Virus record (IMG/VR): IMGVR_UViG_3300042946_000199
Span: 1 to 32,225 of that record
Source of the DNA: a virus
DNA: 32,225 nucleotides
Strand: one strand, 5' to 3'
Both the position numbers and the translations under genes were made by a program. The notes under the pieces are model-generated. The model was given only the letters and a program-made list of their open reading frames with translations. It did no database searches and was not told the origin of the DNA. Every line of letters begins with the position of its first letter. The stretch's first letter is position 1. Positions 24,092 through 32,146 of the stretch are shown here, piece by piece.

Positions 24092-25177
24092 ATGGGATAT
24101 TTATTCGATTCGTACATTAACCCAACCAACCCGGCACAAACGTGGTGTGATTTATCCGTTGATTGTTTGGAGGAACCAACACCGGCCGTTCGTTTGTTTT
24201 GTGATGAAATAAACGTGTTTTGTGGAACCAATGATGATTGTTCCCGAACCATTGTAAATAACGGATTGGTGTTGTGTGGTTGTGATGATACGTGGAACAA
24301 TGATGATTGTGGTTCGGATTTGCCGTTTTGTTATCAATTCCAAACCGGGGATTTATACACGTTCCAATTCCAACAACCGAATGCAACATCATCCAACACC
24401 GGTTGGGCCTCGAATGGAACGTTGATTGCAACCGACCCATTCGGATATTTTGAAATCCGAAAATGTTGTGATGATTCATTGGTGTTTGTGGATTCGGCAT
24501 TATTCGATGAATTCGTGGTTAACTCATTTGTTGGAACATTTAATTTGGCGAATTATGCCGGCACATTATCGGAAAACCAAATCCAACAAATCCAATTCGA
24601 TTTGGGTGCCATTGCCGAACACATGATTTCATTGGGTGATGAACCATGTTTTTATTTCCAATTTTGTTTTTCGAAAACATCATCACCGATTCCATATCCA
24701 ATCAATTATAACAATGTGGATTGTTTTTGCACCGAACAATTCCGGTTGGAACCATGTTTGGAAAAACAAAAATCTGTGTTGATTGAATCACGTTATTCAA
24801 CAACCGATTGTTTCGGCCAATATTTTGGAACCGATTGGCGTGATATCCAAGCCGGAACACCATTCCCGTTTTCGAATCAAATCCGAATCCCGGGATATTT
24901 TGAACCAACCAATTTCACCATTACGAAAAACATCATCGATTCATCCCGGAAAACAACCGGAACCGAATTGTGTGAAACGTGGTTGTTGCGAACGATGCCA
25001 TTACCATTGAGATTTGCCCGTTTAATGGCAACCATTATTGCCGGGGCCGATTTATTCATCAACAACCGGGAATATCAATTCCAAGGTGAAATAAGCAAAA
25101 ACAACGAAACCGGTTCACGTTGGTGTTCCGATTTACAATTCGAATATTGTGATTGTTCCAAAAATTTAACATGTTGA
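24092..25177 (+). CDS. Cys-rich minor tail protein (361 aa)
   Basis: I count about 22 cysteines in 361 residues, many as CDC, CGC or CC pairs, spread through the whole protein, with few basic residues in the first half. The fold looks beta-rich. The last 100 residues are more alpha/beta and carry LPLRFARLMATIIAGADLFI. No family is recognised. It lies six bases after the large fibre-like gene and one base before the portal gene. Whether the Cys bind metal or form disulfides in the assembled particle cannot be read from sequence. Confidence 0.55.
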   Translation: MGYLFDSYINPTNPAQTWCDLSVDCLEEPTPAVRLFCDEINVFCGTNDDCSRTIVNNGLVLCGCDDTWNNDDCGSDLPFCYQFQTGDLYTFQFQQPNATSSNTGWASNGTLIATDPFGYFEIRKCCDDSLVFVDSALFDEFVVNSFVGTFNLANYAGTLSENQIQQIQFDLGAIAEHMISLGDEPCFYFQFCFSKTSSPIPYPINYNNVDCFCTEQFRLEPCLEKQKSVLIESRYSTTDCFGQYFGTDWRDIQAGTPFPFSNQIRIPGYFEPTNFTITKNIIDSSRKTTGTELCETWLLRTMPLPLRFARLMATIIAGADLFINNREYQFQGEISKNNETGSRWCSDLQFEYCDCSKNLTC

Positions 25178-25178
25178 A

Positions 25179-27098
25179 ATGATATCAATTGATGAAATCC
25201 CGGCATTGTTGGGCAATGAAAAATACAAGCCAAAAAATTATGACCATTGGAACCGGGTTCGTGAAACCATGTTCATCCATACACGTGGCAAAAATCCCGG
25301 CGAAATTTTAACCCGGAGGCGGCCAAATGAGGATGATGATGTGAAACGTTATCGATTGGCCATTTATGAACCAATCACAAAGGGTTCAATGAATCGTGCC
25401 ATTGATAAATTGTTCCGGATTTTCCAAGGTGCCAATTTTTCGATTTCGGTTTCCGATGAATTGAACACGTATTTATCGGAACAAAAATTTGATGGGCAAT
25501 ATTTTTATTCATATATCCAAAAATATGTTGTTAGGCGAATGATTGAAGACCCGAACGGATATTTGGTTTGGGTTCCGGTTGGGGATGGGTTGGTTAACCC
25601 GGCGGCAAAAGTTGATGTGCAACCGGTGTTGATTATGAGTGATGAAATAAAGGTGTTGGATAACAACATCATCACATGGGAATCGGAGGATGAAAAATCA
25701 ATGGTTCGTGTAAATGGGAAAATGGTTGAATCCGGTGAAATTTATTATTCCTTAACCGATACCGGATATTTTAAACACGTTCAATTCGGGCAAAAACACG
25801 AACACAAGTTCGAAACGTTTTTGATTTACGAACACAACATTGGTTCGGTTCCGGCCGTGATTTTGGGTGGTGATTACACGGATGAAAATTTTTTCGATTC
25901 GTATTTTTCGGCATTTATTCCATTTGCAAACGAGGCAATCCGGCAATATTCGGATTGGACGGCCGTAATGACAACATCCGCGTTCCCATATCGTGAGGAA
26001 ATGGCCGAAACATGTTCGGCCAAAGGTTGCCGGGATGGTGTTGTTTACAACCCGGATAACGATGAACATGAACGTTGTGGTGTTTGTAAGGGTGCCGGCA
26101 AAGTTATTTCACGTTCACCATTCGGTGTTTTCATGCGTGAAAAAGGGAATGCCGCAATGGGTGGGGATTCGGGTTCATCCGAACCAATGTTGAGGTTTAT
26201 TTCACCGGCCGTTGATATCATTGAATATTCCGGGAATGCATGGGAAACATTATTGAAAAAGGCCGAACAATCGTTGCATTTAAATGTAATCGATGAATCA
26301 CAATCCGGGATTGCAAAACAAATCGATAGGGAAGATTCATTTTCACAATTAACCAAAATTTCCAACAACATATTTGATGAATTAATTTATAAATCGTTGT
26401 TGTTTATTGAAGCATATCGAAACGTGGTTGAACCGGTTGCACCGGTGATTGTTAAACCCATTTCGTTTTCCATGAAAACCGAATCGGATTTGATAACCGA
26501 AATCACAACATTAACCGATAAAAATGCACCGGTGGCATTTTTGGTTGAATCAACCAAAGATTTGGCCCGGAAACGTTTTTCCGGGAATAAATCGGTTACA
26601 CGAATGGTTGAGGTTTTGGTAAGTTATGACCCATTGTTTAACATCAAAACAACCGATAAACAAATGTTGTTGGCATCCGGCACAATTCAAAAAGCCGATT
26701 TAATCCGTTCGTTGTATGCATATCGAACATTAACCAATTTGGTGGCCTTAAATGGAACCGAATTTTTGGAACAACCATTGCCGGATTTGTTTTTGGCATT
26801 GGATAATGCAATGGCACCAATCATTGATAAATACATCCCGAAAACAATTATTGATGTTGGTGCAACATCCGGCATTGATGCCGAATTCCAACGAACACAA
26901 GCCGAAGCACAAGCCAATTTAAAGGGTTCCGTTGGTGGTGTACAAGGTATTTTACAAATCCAACAATCGGTTGCCAATGGTGTAACGGATTATTCGGCCG
27001 CAATTTCGTTGTTGGGAGTTATTTACGGAATTGAGGAACAAACGGCCCGTGAAATTTTGGGAACACCAAAACCGGCCGCATCGGAAACGAATATTTGA
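25179..27098 (+). CDS. Portal protein with Zn-ribbon-like insertion (639 aa)
   Basis: The portal forms the dodecameric gate for DNA entry and exit. The protein has the size, helical C-terminus and position (directly before a MuF-type gene and the capsid genes) of SPP1-type portals, and N-terminal DHWNRVRETMFIHTRG followed by a YEPITKGSMNRAIDKL block resembles portals of Bacteroidota phages. Cys279-x4-Cys284 and Cys300-x2-Cys303, with GCRDG and CGVCKGAGK contexts, form a DnaJ-like zinc ribbon half. It sits in a region that in portals faces the clip or stem. The insertion is unusual. Confidence 0.72.
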   Translation: MISIDEIPALLGNEKYKPKNYDHWNRVRETMFIHTRGKNPGEILTRRRPNEDDDVKRYRLAIYEPITKGSMNRAIDKLFRIFQGANFSISVSDELNTYLSEQKFDGQYFYSYIQKYVVRRMIEDPNGYLVWVPVGDGLVNPAAKVDVQPVLIMSDEIKVLDNNIITWESEDEKSMVRVNGKMVESGEIYYSLTDTGYFKHVQFGQKHEHKFETFLIYEHNIGSVPAVILGGDYTDENFFDSYFSAFIPFANEAIRQYSDWTAVMTTSAFPYREEMAETCSAKGCRDGVVYNPDNDEHERCGVCKGAGKVISRSPFGVFMREKGNAAMGGDSGSSEPMLRFISPAVDIIEYSGNAWETLLKKAEQSLHLNVIDESQSGIAKQIDREDSFSQLTKISNNIFDELIYKSLLFIEAYRNVVEPVAPVIVKPISFSMKTESDLITEITTLTDKNAPVAFLVESTKDLARKRFSGNKSVTRMVEVLVSYDPLFNIKTTDKQMLLASGTIQKADLIRSLYAYRTLTNLVALNGTEFLEQPLPDLFLALDNAMAPIIDKYIPKTIIDVGATSGIDAEFQRTQAEAQANLKGSVGGVQGILQIQQSVANGVTDYSAAISLLGVIYGIEEQTAREILGTPKPAASETNI

Positions 27099-27101
27099 TA
27101 A

Positions 27102-28784
27102 ATGGCCGAATTCACCGAACAAATATTTGATATCATTGAAAAAAAGGATTCCGCAATCAACACGGGTGAATCCAAATTGTTGGAACAATTGGGGCCAACC
27201 GAAAAATTGATTTTTGCCGATATCAAAAAATTGATTGATAAATTCAACGTTTCGGGTGGTAAAATTGAATTCAATGAATCAAATGTGGAATTGGTTAACC
27301 AAATCAATCAAACGATTGTTGATGCAATCCAAAAATCCAAAATGCCGGGAACAATCCGTGAATTTTTACGGGATTTTGATACGATAAAGGAATTCAACGT
27401 TGATGTTCATTCCAAATTAAACGGATTATCCACAAAGGAATTGGAGGATTTGATTAACCCAATTCAACGTGGTGTGGTTCAACAAACATTGGATGGGTTA
27501 ACCGGGGCCGGGGTTGATGCAAATTTCATCGAACCGGTAAAACAAGGTATTTACAAAAACATTGTTGGTGGTGCAACCCGTTCGGATTTGGAAAATTTTT
27601 TAAGGGCCTATGTTGTTGGAACACCGGAATTGAATGGTTTATATTCCCGTTATGTGAAACAAGTTTCCCGGGATGCATTGGGCCAATTTGATGGGCAAAT
27701 AAACGCGAAAATTGCGGAGGAATTCGGGTTGGATGCGTTCCGTTACGTTGGTTCAATCATCGATGATTCACGGGCACAATGTGTTCGATGGGTTGGCAAA
27801 CGTATTTTGGAAAAATCCGAAATGGAATCCGAAATTAATTGGGCCAACAACAATGGTTCGGGGATGATTCCCGGAACAAACCCGGATAATTTTTTGATTT
27901 ACCGGGGTGGTTACAATTGCCGGCATCGTGCCATTCCGTTTAAACTGACAAAATCACAACGTGAACGATTGCAAAAGGAACAAACAACCGAGGCAACAAC
28001 CGAAAAAATAAAATTTGAACCGGATAAATCATTAAATGATGCATTAAAACGGGCCGAACAAAATGGTTTTGCGGTTTATCATTCCGGTGATAATCTAAAA
28101 AATAAAATTATTGAAACACAAATGTTTGGCGAAACATTTGGAAAAACGATTGATGAACAAAAAAATGAAATTCAAAAATTGTTTAGAGAAAATAAAATCA
28201 ATGAATTGGATGAAAAAACAAAATTGCAAATCGTAAATTCGGCAAATGAATTTTATTTTAATAATCCAAAATTGAAAAAAATTGATTTGGTTTTATTTGA
28301 TTCCGAATCAATAAATAATGTTGCACAATACGAACCCATTTCGGATTCAATTGTTTATCCAAACAAAAAAAATTTAATTGATTTCACAAAGGATAAAACC
28401 GAAAAAATTGATTCAACAAATGTTGGTTTTGCAAGTGATAAATATGAAAACAAATTTTTGGGGGTTTATTCCCATGAATATGCACATTTTTATGATTTGA
28501 GAGATTTGCCACGTGAAAAAAGATTATCAACTAACATTAATGCATACAACAACAACAAAAAATTTTTTGATGAAAATTATAAAAAAATTGAATCATTGAT
28601 TTCGATTTATGGGGCCGATGAATTTAAGGCAACCGAATTTATTGCTGAATTATGGGCAACAAAATGGAATCCACAATACGATTTATTGCCGGATGAAACA
28701 AAATCATTTATTGAATCAATTATTAAAACATTTGGTTCATTAAATGAAAATTCATTGGAAGATTGGCGAAAATTGATTATTTAA
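27102..28784 (+). CDS. MuF-type minor head protein fused to an HExxH metallopeptidase-like domain (560 aa)
   Basis: Residues 1-290 are a minor head protein of the SPP1 gp7/MuF type, with RAYVVGT near 168, DDSRAQCVRWVGK near 221-233 and YNCRHRAIPF at 271-280. After a Thr/Glu-rich joint (about 291-310) comes a second domain with SHEYAHFYD, a zinc HExxH motif (His458, Glu459, His462), and FIAELWA (Glu516) as a possible third ligand. Polymorphic toxin domains fused to MuF proteins are known in phages, and zincin-type peptidases occur among phage-injected effectors. The DNA from about 28000 to 28784 is AT-richer and uses codons avoided elsewhere, suggesting separate origin. The target is unknown. 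Confidence 0.78.
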   Translation: MAEFTEQIFDIIEKKDSAINTGESKLLEQLGPTEKLIFADIKKLIDKFNVSGGKIEFNESNVELVNQINQTIVDAIQKSKMPGTIREFLRDFDTIKEFNVDVHSKLNGLSTKELEDLINPIQRGVVQQTLDGLTGAGVDANFIEPVKQGIYKNIVGGATRSDLENFLRAYVVGTPELNGLYSRYVKQVSRDALGQFDGQINAKIAEEFGLDAFRYVGSIIDDSRAQCVRWVGKRILEKSEMESEINWANNNGSGMIPGTNPDNFLIYRGGYNCRHRAIPFKLTKSQRERLQKEQTTEATTEKIKFEPDKSLNDALKRAEQNGFAVYHSGDNLKNKIIETQMFGETFGKTIDEQKNEIQKLFRENKINELDEKTKLQIVNSANEFYFNNPKLKKIDLVLFDSESINNVAQYEPISDSIVYPNKKNLIDFTKDKTEKIDSTNVGFASDKYENKFLGVYSHEYAHFYDLRDLPREKRLSTNINAYNNNKKFFDENYKKIESLISIYGADEFKATEFIAELWATKWNPQYDLLPDETKSFIESIIKTFGSLNENSLEDWRKLII

Positions 28785-28800
28785 AAAATTTGTAATTTTG
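28773..28800 (+). promoter_or_regulatory. Candidate promoter TTG-N17-TAATTTTG before the head genes
   Basis: TTG 28773-28775 and TAATTTTG 28793-28800 are 17 bases apart, within the accepted range for the Bacteroidota pattern. It overlaps the end of the MuF fusion gene and lies 22 bases upstream of ATG 28823. It would allow scaffold and capsid genes to be transcribed apart from the upstream long operon. Confidence 0.5.
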
Positions 28801-28822
28801 AACAAACCCAAATAAATAAATC

Positions 28823-29092
28823 ATGGAAAAAATACGAATTCAAAATGTTCGAACCGGTAAGGTGATGGAAATTACCAAAATGGCATGGGAACAATTAAAA
28901 ATTGGCGGCCATTCAAAAATTTTTGATTTGATACCATCCGAAAAACCGGTGATTAAATTTAATGTTTTGAAACCGGAACCAACATCGGAGGAAACAACAT
29001 TGGAGGAAACAACATCGGAGGAAACAAAACCCGAACCGATTGAATCAACCGAACCAACACCGAAAAAACGCACACGAAAAACAACCAAATAA
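28823..29092 (+). CDS. Small head-region protein with acidic repeat and basic tail (89 aa)
   Basis: Residues 1-45 form a compact domain (IRIQNVRTGKVMEITKMAWE). Then comes a low-complexity segment with imperfect 5-residue repeats TSEET, TLEET, TSEET, coded by matching 15-base DNA repeats, then Pro/Glu/Thr and a strongly basic end KKRTRKTTK. The acidic-then-basic tail suggests binding to capsid or DNA. It overlaps the scaffold start by one base. A candidate promoter lies just upstream. Function not established. Confidence 0.6.
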   Translation: MEKIRIQNVRTGKVMEITKMAWEQLKIGGHSKIFDLIPSEKPVIKFNVLKPEPTSEETTLEETTSEETKPEPIESTEPTPKKRTRKTTK

Positions 29093-29916
29093 TGAAAAAC
29101 GTTGAATCATTTTTAAAACAAATCGGTGTTCCGGCCGATTCAATTTCCAAATTAACATCGGAGGAAACAACATCAATTGATGAAATCGTTTCGGGTTTTA
29201 AGGCAACACAACGTGATGTTTTGAAAAATGACCCGGAATTCATCCAACCAATAAAGGATGAAATACGTGGTTCCGAATTATCGAAAATCGAACACAAAAT
29301 GAAAAAGGTGTTTGCATTATCGGCCGATGATGTACGTGATAAAAAATTCGATGAAATTATTTCCATTGCATATGATAAGGCAAACAAATCATCCGTGGAT
29401 GGTGCCGAATCATTACAACAAAAATTGATTGAGTTAACCAACGAAAATAAAAGATTGGTTGATGAAATCATCCCGGCAAAGGAATCGGAGGCGAAAAACG
29501 CAATAAAATCATTCAAACGTGAATCAATCATAAACGGCATCATTGCCAAAAAATCGTTGATTGTTTCACCGGATGTTGTTTTGCCGGCCGTGAATAATTA
29601 TTTGAATACCAATTTCAATTTGGATGTTGATGATGCCGGGCAATTAATCGTGAAAACCAAAAACAATTTGAATCCATTGAATACCGATGGAACAAAAATC
29701 ATTACATTTGATGAAATTTTGGATTCACATTTGGCAACGTTGGGTGTGGTGAAACAATCGAATGCATCACCATCAACAACAACACCGGGTTTAAATCCAA
29801 AACCGAATCCGAATCCATCACCGGAACCGAATTCAAAATTCAATTTGGTTGGTTTGAAAAAAGCCGAACAAAATGCCGAATCTTTGAAATCGATGAAAGT
29901 GTTTGGTAAGGAATAA
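29092..29916 (+). CDS. Capsid scaffolding-like protein (274 aa)
   Basis: The protein is highly charged and helical, with a likely coiled coil around residues 100-150 (ESLQQKLIELTNENKRLVDE). A Pro/Asn/Ser-rich linker with PNP repeats spans about residues 224-245, and a short helical, basic end (LVGLKKAEQNAESLKSMKVF) follows. Charged helical proteins with a short basic C-terminal helix directly upstream of the capsid gene are typical scaffolds, which guide shell assembly through that helix. No protease motif is seen. Confidence 0.65.
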   Translation: MKNVESFLKQIGVPADSISKLTSEETTSIDEIVSGFKATQRDVLKNDPEFIQPIKDEIRGSELSKIEHKMKKVFALSADDVRDKKFDEIISIAYDKANKSSVDGAESLQQKLIELTNENKRLVDEIIPAKESEAKNAIKSFKRESIINGIIAKKSLIVSPDVVLPAVNNYLNTNFNLDVDDAGQLIVKTKNNLNPLNTDGTKIITFDEILDSHLATLGVVKQSNASPSTTTPGLNPKPNPNPSPEPNSKFNLVGLKKAEQNAESLKSMKVFGKE

Positions 29917-29950
29917 AAAATCGGGGTGGCAACCCAAAATGCATTTTCCG

Positions 29951-30031
29951 GGTTGGCCCAACCTAACGGGCAAACAACGGGGAACCGAACCCATTTCGGA
30001 TTGATTCAACATTGAATCGGTTTGAAATGGG
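29951..30031 (+). promoter_or_regulatory. Structured leader upstream of the major capsid gene
   Basis: The 176-base gap 29917-30092 contains no gene. It holds GGTTGG-C-CCAACC (29951-29963), a 13-base dyad, and a two-part hairpin: CCCATTTC (29990-29997) with GAAATGGG (30024-30031) and, after an unpaired stretch, GATTC (30003-30007) with GAATC (30014-30018) around AACATT. A T8 run follows at 30063-30070, 30 bases later, too far for a classical terminator. The leader may stabilise the capsid mRNA or set its translation. No -33/-7 promoter is seen inside it. Confidence 0.5.
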
Positions 30032-30092
30032 TTTTGTGCGTTATCCCCAAAACAATCAATCATTTTTTTTAACATTTTAAAACAAAGAAATC

Positions 30093-31115
30093 ATGGCCTT
30101 TACTGAAGGATTATGTCAAAAACTACAAACAAGTTTAAACGCGGTTGCCGGACAAAATGCACCGGCGTTAAAACGCGACCGGGTTGGTTACGTTGATGCG
30201 TTAATGAGTGAGGAAAACCGGGCCGGTTTTGAGGCAATACCGGTTCCATCGAACGGAAAATATCGTGCCGTTCAAATCGATTACATCCAACGCGGAACGG
30301 CGGCCGATGTGAATTTTACGTGTACCAATTCATGTGAAACAACACGTGAACCGGCACCAAAACAAACCATTTTTGAGGTTGATAATTGTTTGGAAACCAA
30401 AGGAATGAAATTTGTTGAGGATGAAATGCGTAAATTGTGCGAAGCCGATTCGGTTTATGTTTCAAATGTGATTATGGCACAAATGAATGCATTGAACGTT
30501 GGGTTGAACAAACAATTGTTAACATTACAATCAACCAATTTTGGAAACTTTGCCGATGGAACGCAATTAAAAGAGGTTAAGTTATTTGAACCAACAACCA
30601 ATTCGCCACGTGCAATTGCGGCCGCACAAATTCGCCACGAATATGATAATGTGGGTGGTTCGGGTGCGCCAATGATAATTGGTTCGGGCAATTTCGATTT
30701 GTATGCAAAAACACAACAAATTGCATGTTGTAACTCAACAACCGGAACCGATATGGCCCGTTGGACGGATTACATGTATTTTAACGATAGGTTTGTTGAA
30801 TCAATCATTGGTGCAAACCATTTCATCGTTTTGGCACCGGGTGCCGTTCAATTGGTTACGTGGAACAAATATGTTGGGGATTACGCAAAACGAAATGATG
30901 TGTTTGAACATGGCACAATCACCGACCCATTCACCGGGTTAACATATGATTTAAAGGTTCATTATGATGATTGTGCGGATGAATGGAGCATTAAATTATT
31001 CCTCAATTGGGGATTGTTTTTCATTCCGGCCAATGCATTTGGTGCCGGTGATAATAACGTTGGGGTTAATTACACGTTCGATTTTGAGGATTGTTCAACA
31101 ATCGTTGAATGCTAA
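30093..31115 (+). CDS. Major capsid protein (340 aa)
   Basis: The gene follows the scaffold, has the usual length for a capsid protein and a long structured leader, and its first codons depart from the genome style (ACT, CTA, AGT), as expected at the start of a highly translated gene. The protein is alpha/beta with no signal. It contains about ten Cys, including CTNSC near residue 77 and CC near 213. The end is FDFEDCSTIVEC. The HK97-type fold is assumed by family context; I cannot show it from sequence. Confidence 0.75.
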   Translation: MAFTEGLCQKLQTSLNAVAGQNAPALKRDRVGYVDALMSEENRAGFEAIPVPSNGKYRAVQIDYIQRGTAADVNFTCTNSCETTREPAPKQTIFEVDNCLETKGMKFVEDEMRKLCEADSVYVSNVIMAQMNALNVGLNKQLLTLQSTNFGNFADGTQLKEVKLFEPTTNSPRAIAAAQIRHEYDNVGGSGAPMIIGSGNFDLYAKTQQIACCNSTTGTDMARWTDYMYFNDRFVESIIGANHFIVLAPGAVQLVTWNKYVGDYAKRNDVFEHGTITDPFTGLTYDLKVHYDDCADEWSIKLFLNWGLFFIPANAFGAGDNNVGVNYTFDFEDCSTIVEC

Positions 31116-31151
31116 TTTTTTTATTGTTTAACGTTTAAAATTCGAAAAATC

Positions 31152-31694
31152 ATGGCATTATGTACAAGCGCATGCGCTCCGGAGTTACCGGTAAGTTATT
31201 CCCAAGGTTGTGGAGTAACAACACGAAATGGTGGGATTTCAAAATTGGCATTTATCAAATGTGATGTTGAATTCACCGATATTTCAAACCGAACCGAATG
31301 GATAACAAAAATCACCGATGGTGATGTTGTTTTAACCGGTTTGATTTTGGGCCAAAAACCAAAGGGTTCATTTACCAAAAAACGTTTTTCATCATGTGGC
31401 CCGGAGGGTGTTATTGGTGGGGAAAAATCAATCACATTCCAAGATTACAATTCCGACCCGGAATCATGTGTTGATGTAACGTTTTGGAACACCATACAAG
31501 CCGGGGCCACAAATTACCAAGTGGGTTACTACACGTGTGATGGTTATTTTTACGGCCCAATTCCATCGTTTCAAATTGAGGTTGACCAAGTTATCGAAGA
31601 TAACAACACCGGTTCAATTTATTTTGATGGAACGATTACATGGAATGCCGTAACAATGCCGTGTGGGGTTGCCGTTAATTTGGATGGAATTTAA
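31152..31694 (+). CDS. Putative major tail (tube) protein (180 aa)
   Basis: The protein starts MALCTSACAPELPVSYSQGC and continues as a beta-rich domain with GDVVLTGLILGQKPKGSFTK and a late IYFDGTITWNAVTMPCG strand pair, a layout that fits tail-tube proteins, which polymerise around the tape measure. It lies 36 bases after the capsid gene and ends before a strong terminator, so capsid and this protein share one abundant transcript. Its start codons also depart from the genome style (AGC, GCT, AGT). An alternative is a capsid decoration protein. Confidence 0.5.
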   Translation: MALCTSACAPELPVSYSQGCGVTTRNGGISKLAFIKCDVEFTDISNRTEWITKITDGDVVLTGLILGQKPKGSFTKKRFSSCGPEGVIGGEKSITFQDYNSDPESCVDVTFWNTIQAGATNYQVGYYTCDGYFYGPIPSFQIEVDQVIEDNNTGSIYFDGTITWNAVTMPCGVAVNLDGI

Positions 31695-31719
31695 TTTCCG
31701 TTGATTCGATGTTTGTTTC

Positions 31720-31757
31720 AAATCCCCATTTGTTTTTCGAATGGGGATTTTTGTTTT
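31720..31757 (+). terminator. Intrinsic terminator after capsid and tail-tube genes
   Basis: An 11-bp perfect stem, AAATCCCCATT (31720-31730) with AATGGGGATTT (31740-31750), has loop TGTTTTTCG and is followed by TTGTTTTA. It lies 26 bases after a stop codon and 40 bases before the next start. Strongest terminator in the late region seen here. Confidence 0.85.
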
Positions 31758-31789
31758 ATTTTTGAGTAAAATTTTAAAACCAAAAAACC

Positions 31790-32146
31790 ATGATTGGCAC
31801 AATTGGAAAGGGTGGCACAAAGGATACAACAACCGGCGGCACAAAGGATACAACAACACCATCGAAGGATGGAACAACCGGAGGAACAACCGGAGGAACA
31901 AAACCAACCGATGGGGTTAAACCCGGCACACCAACAAAAGGTGAAACGGCACCATCCAAATCCGTTTTCGGTGATTCGAAATCGGCCGAAATGAAATCAC
32001 GGGTGGCACAAATAACGGCGGCCAATTCGGGTTCGGATGTAACACCGAAACGAACCGGGGAAATTAACGCGGCCGTTAATGCGAAAATTGGAAAATCGTA
32101 TCAATTGCCCAAAGGAATGGGAACCGGCATTAAATTCGGGAAATAA
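31790..32146 (+). CDS. Gly/Thr/Lys-rich low-complexity protein (118 aa)
   Basis: The first 50 residues are built from repeats such as GGTKDTTT (twice) and TTGG (twice), and the DNA shows matching tandem repeats (for example a 20-base unit at about 31811 and 31839). The remainder, from about residue 55, is a more normal helical sequence (SAEMKSRVAQITAANSG) with a basic Gly-rich end. The repeats are disordered and may serve as a spacer or as a phase-variable length tract. No function is recognised. The stop overlaps the next start by one base. Confidence 0.55.
   Translation: MIGTIGKGGTKDTTTGGTKDTTTPSKDGTTGGTTGGTKPTDGVKPGTPTKGETAPSKSVFGDSKSAEMKSRVAQITAANSGSDVTPKRTGEINAAVNAKIGKSYQLPKGMGTGIKFGK

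Noticed and set aside
28959-29549. Open frame of 196 codons on the - strand across the small head protein and scaffold genes
   Set aside because: It is antisense to two well-supported genes; its Ser/Phe/Val composition mirrors the + strand codons.
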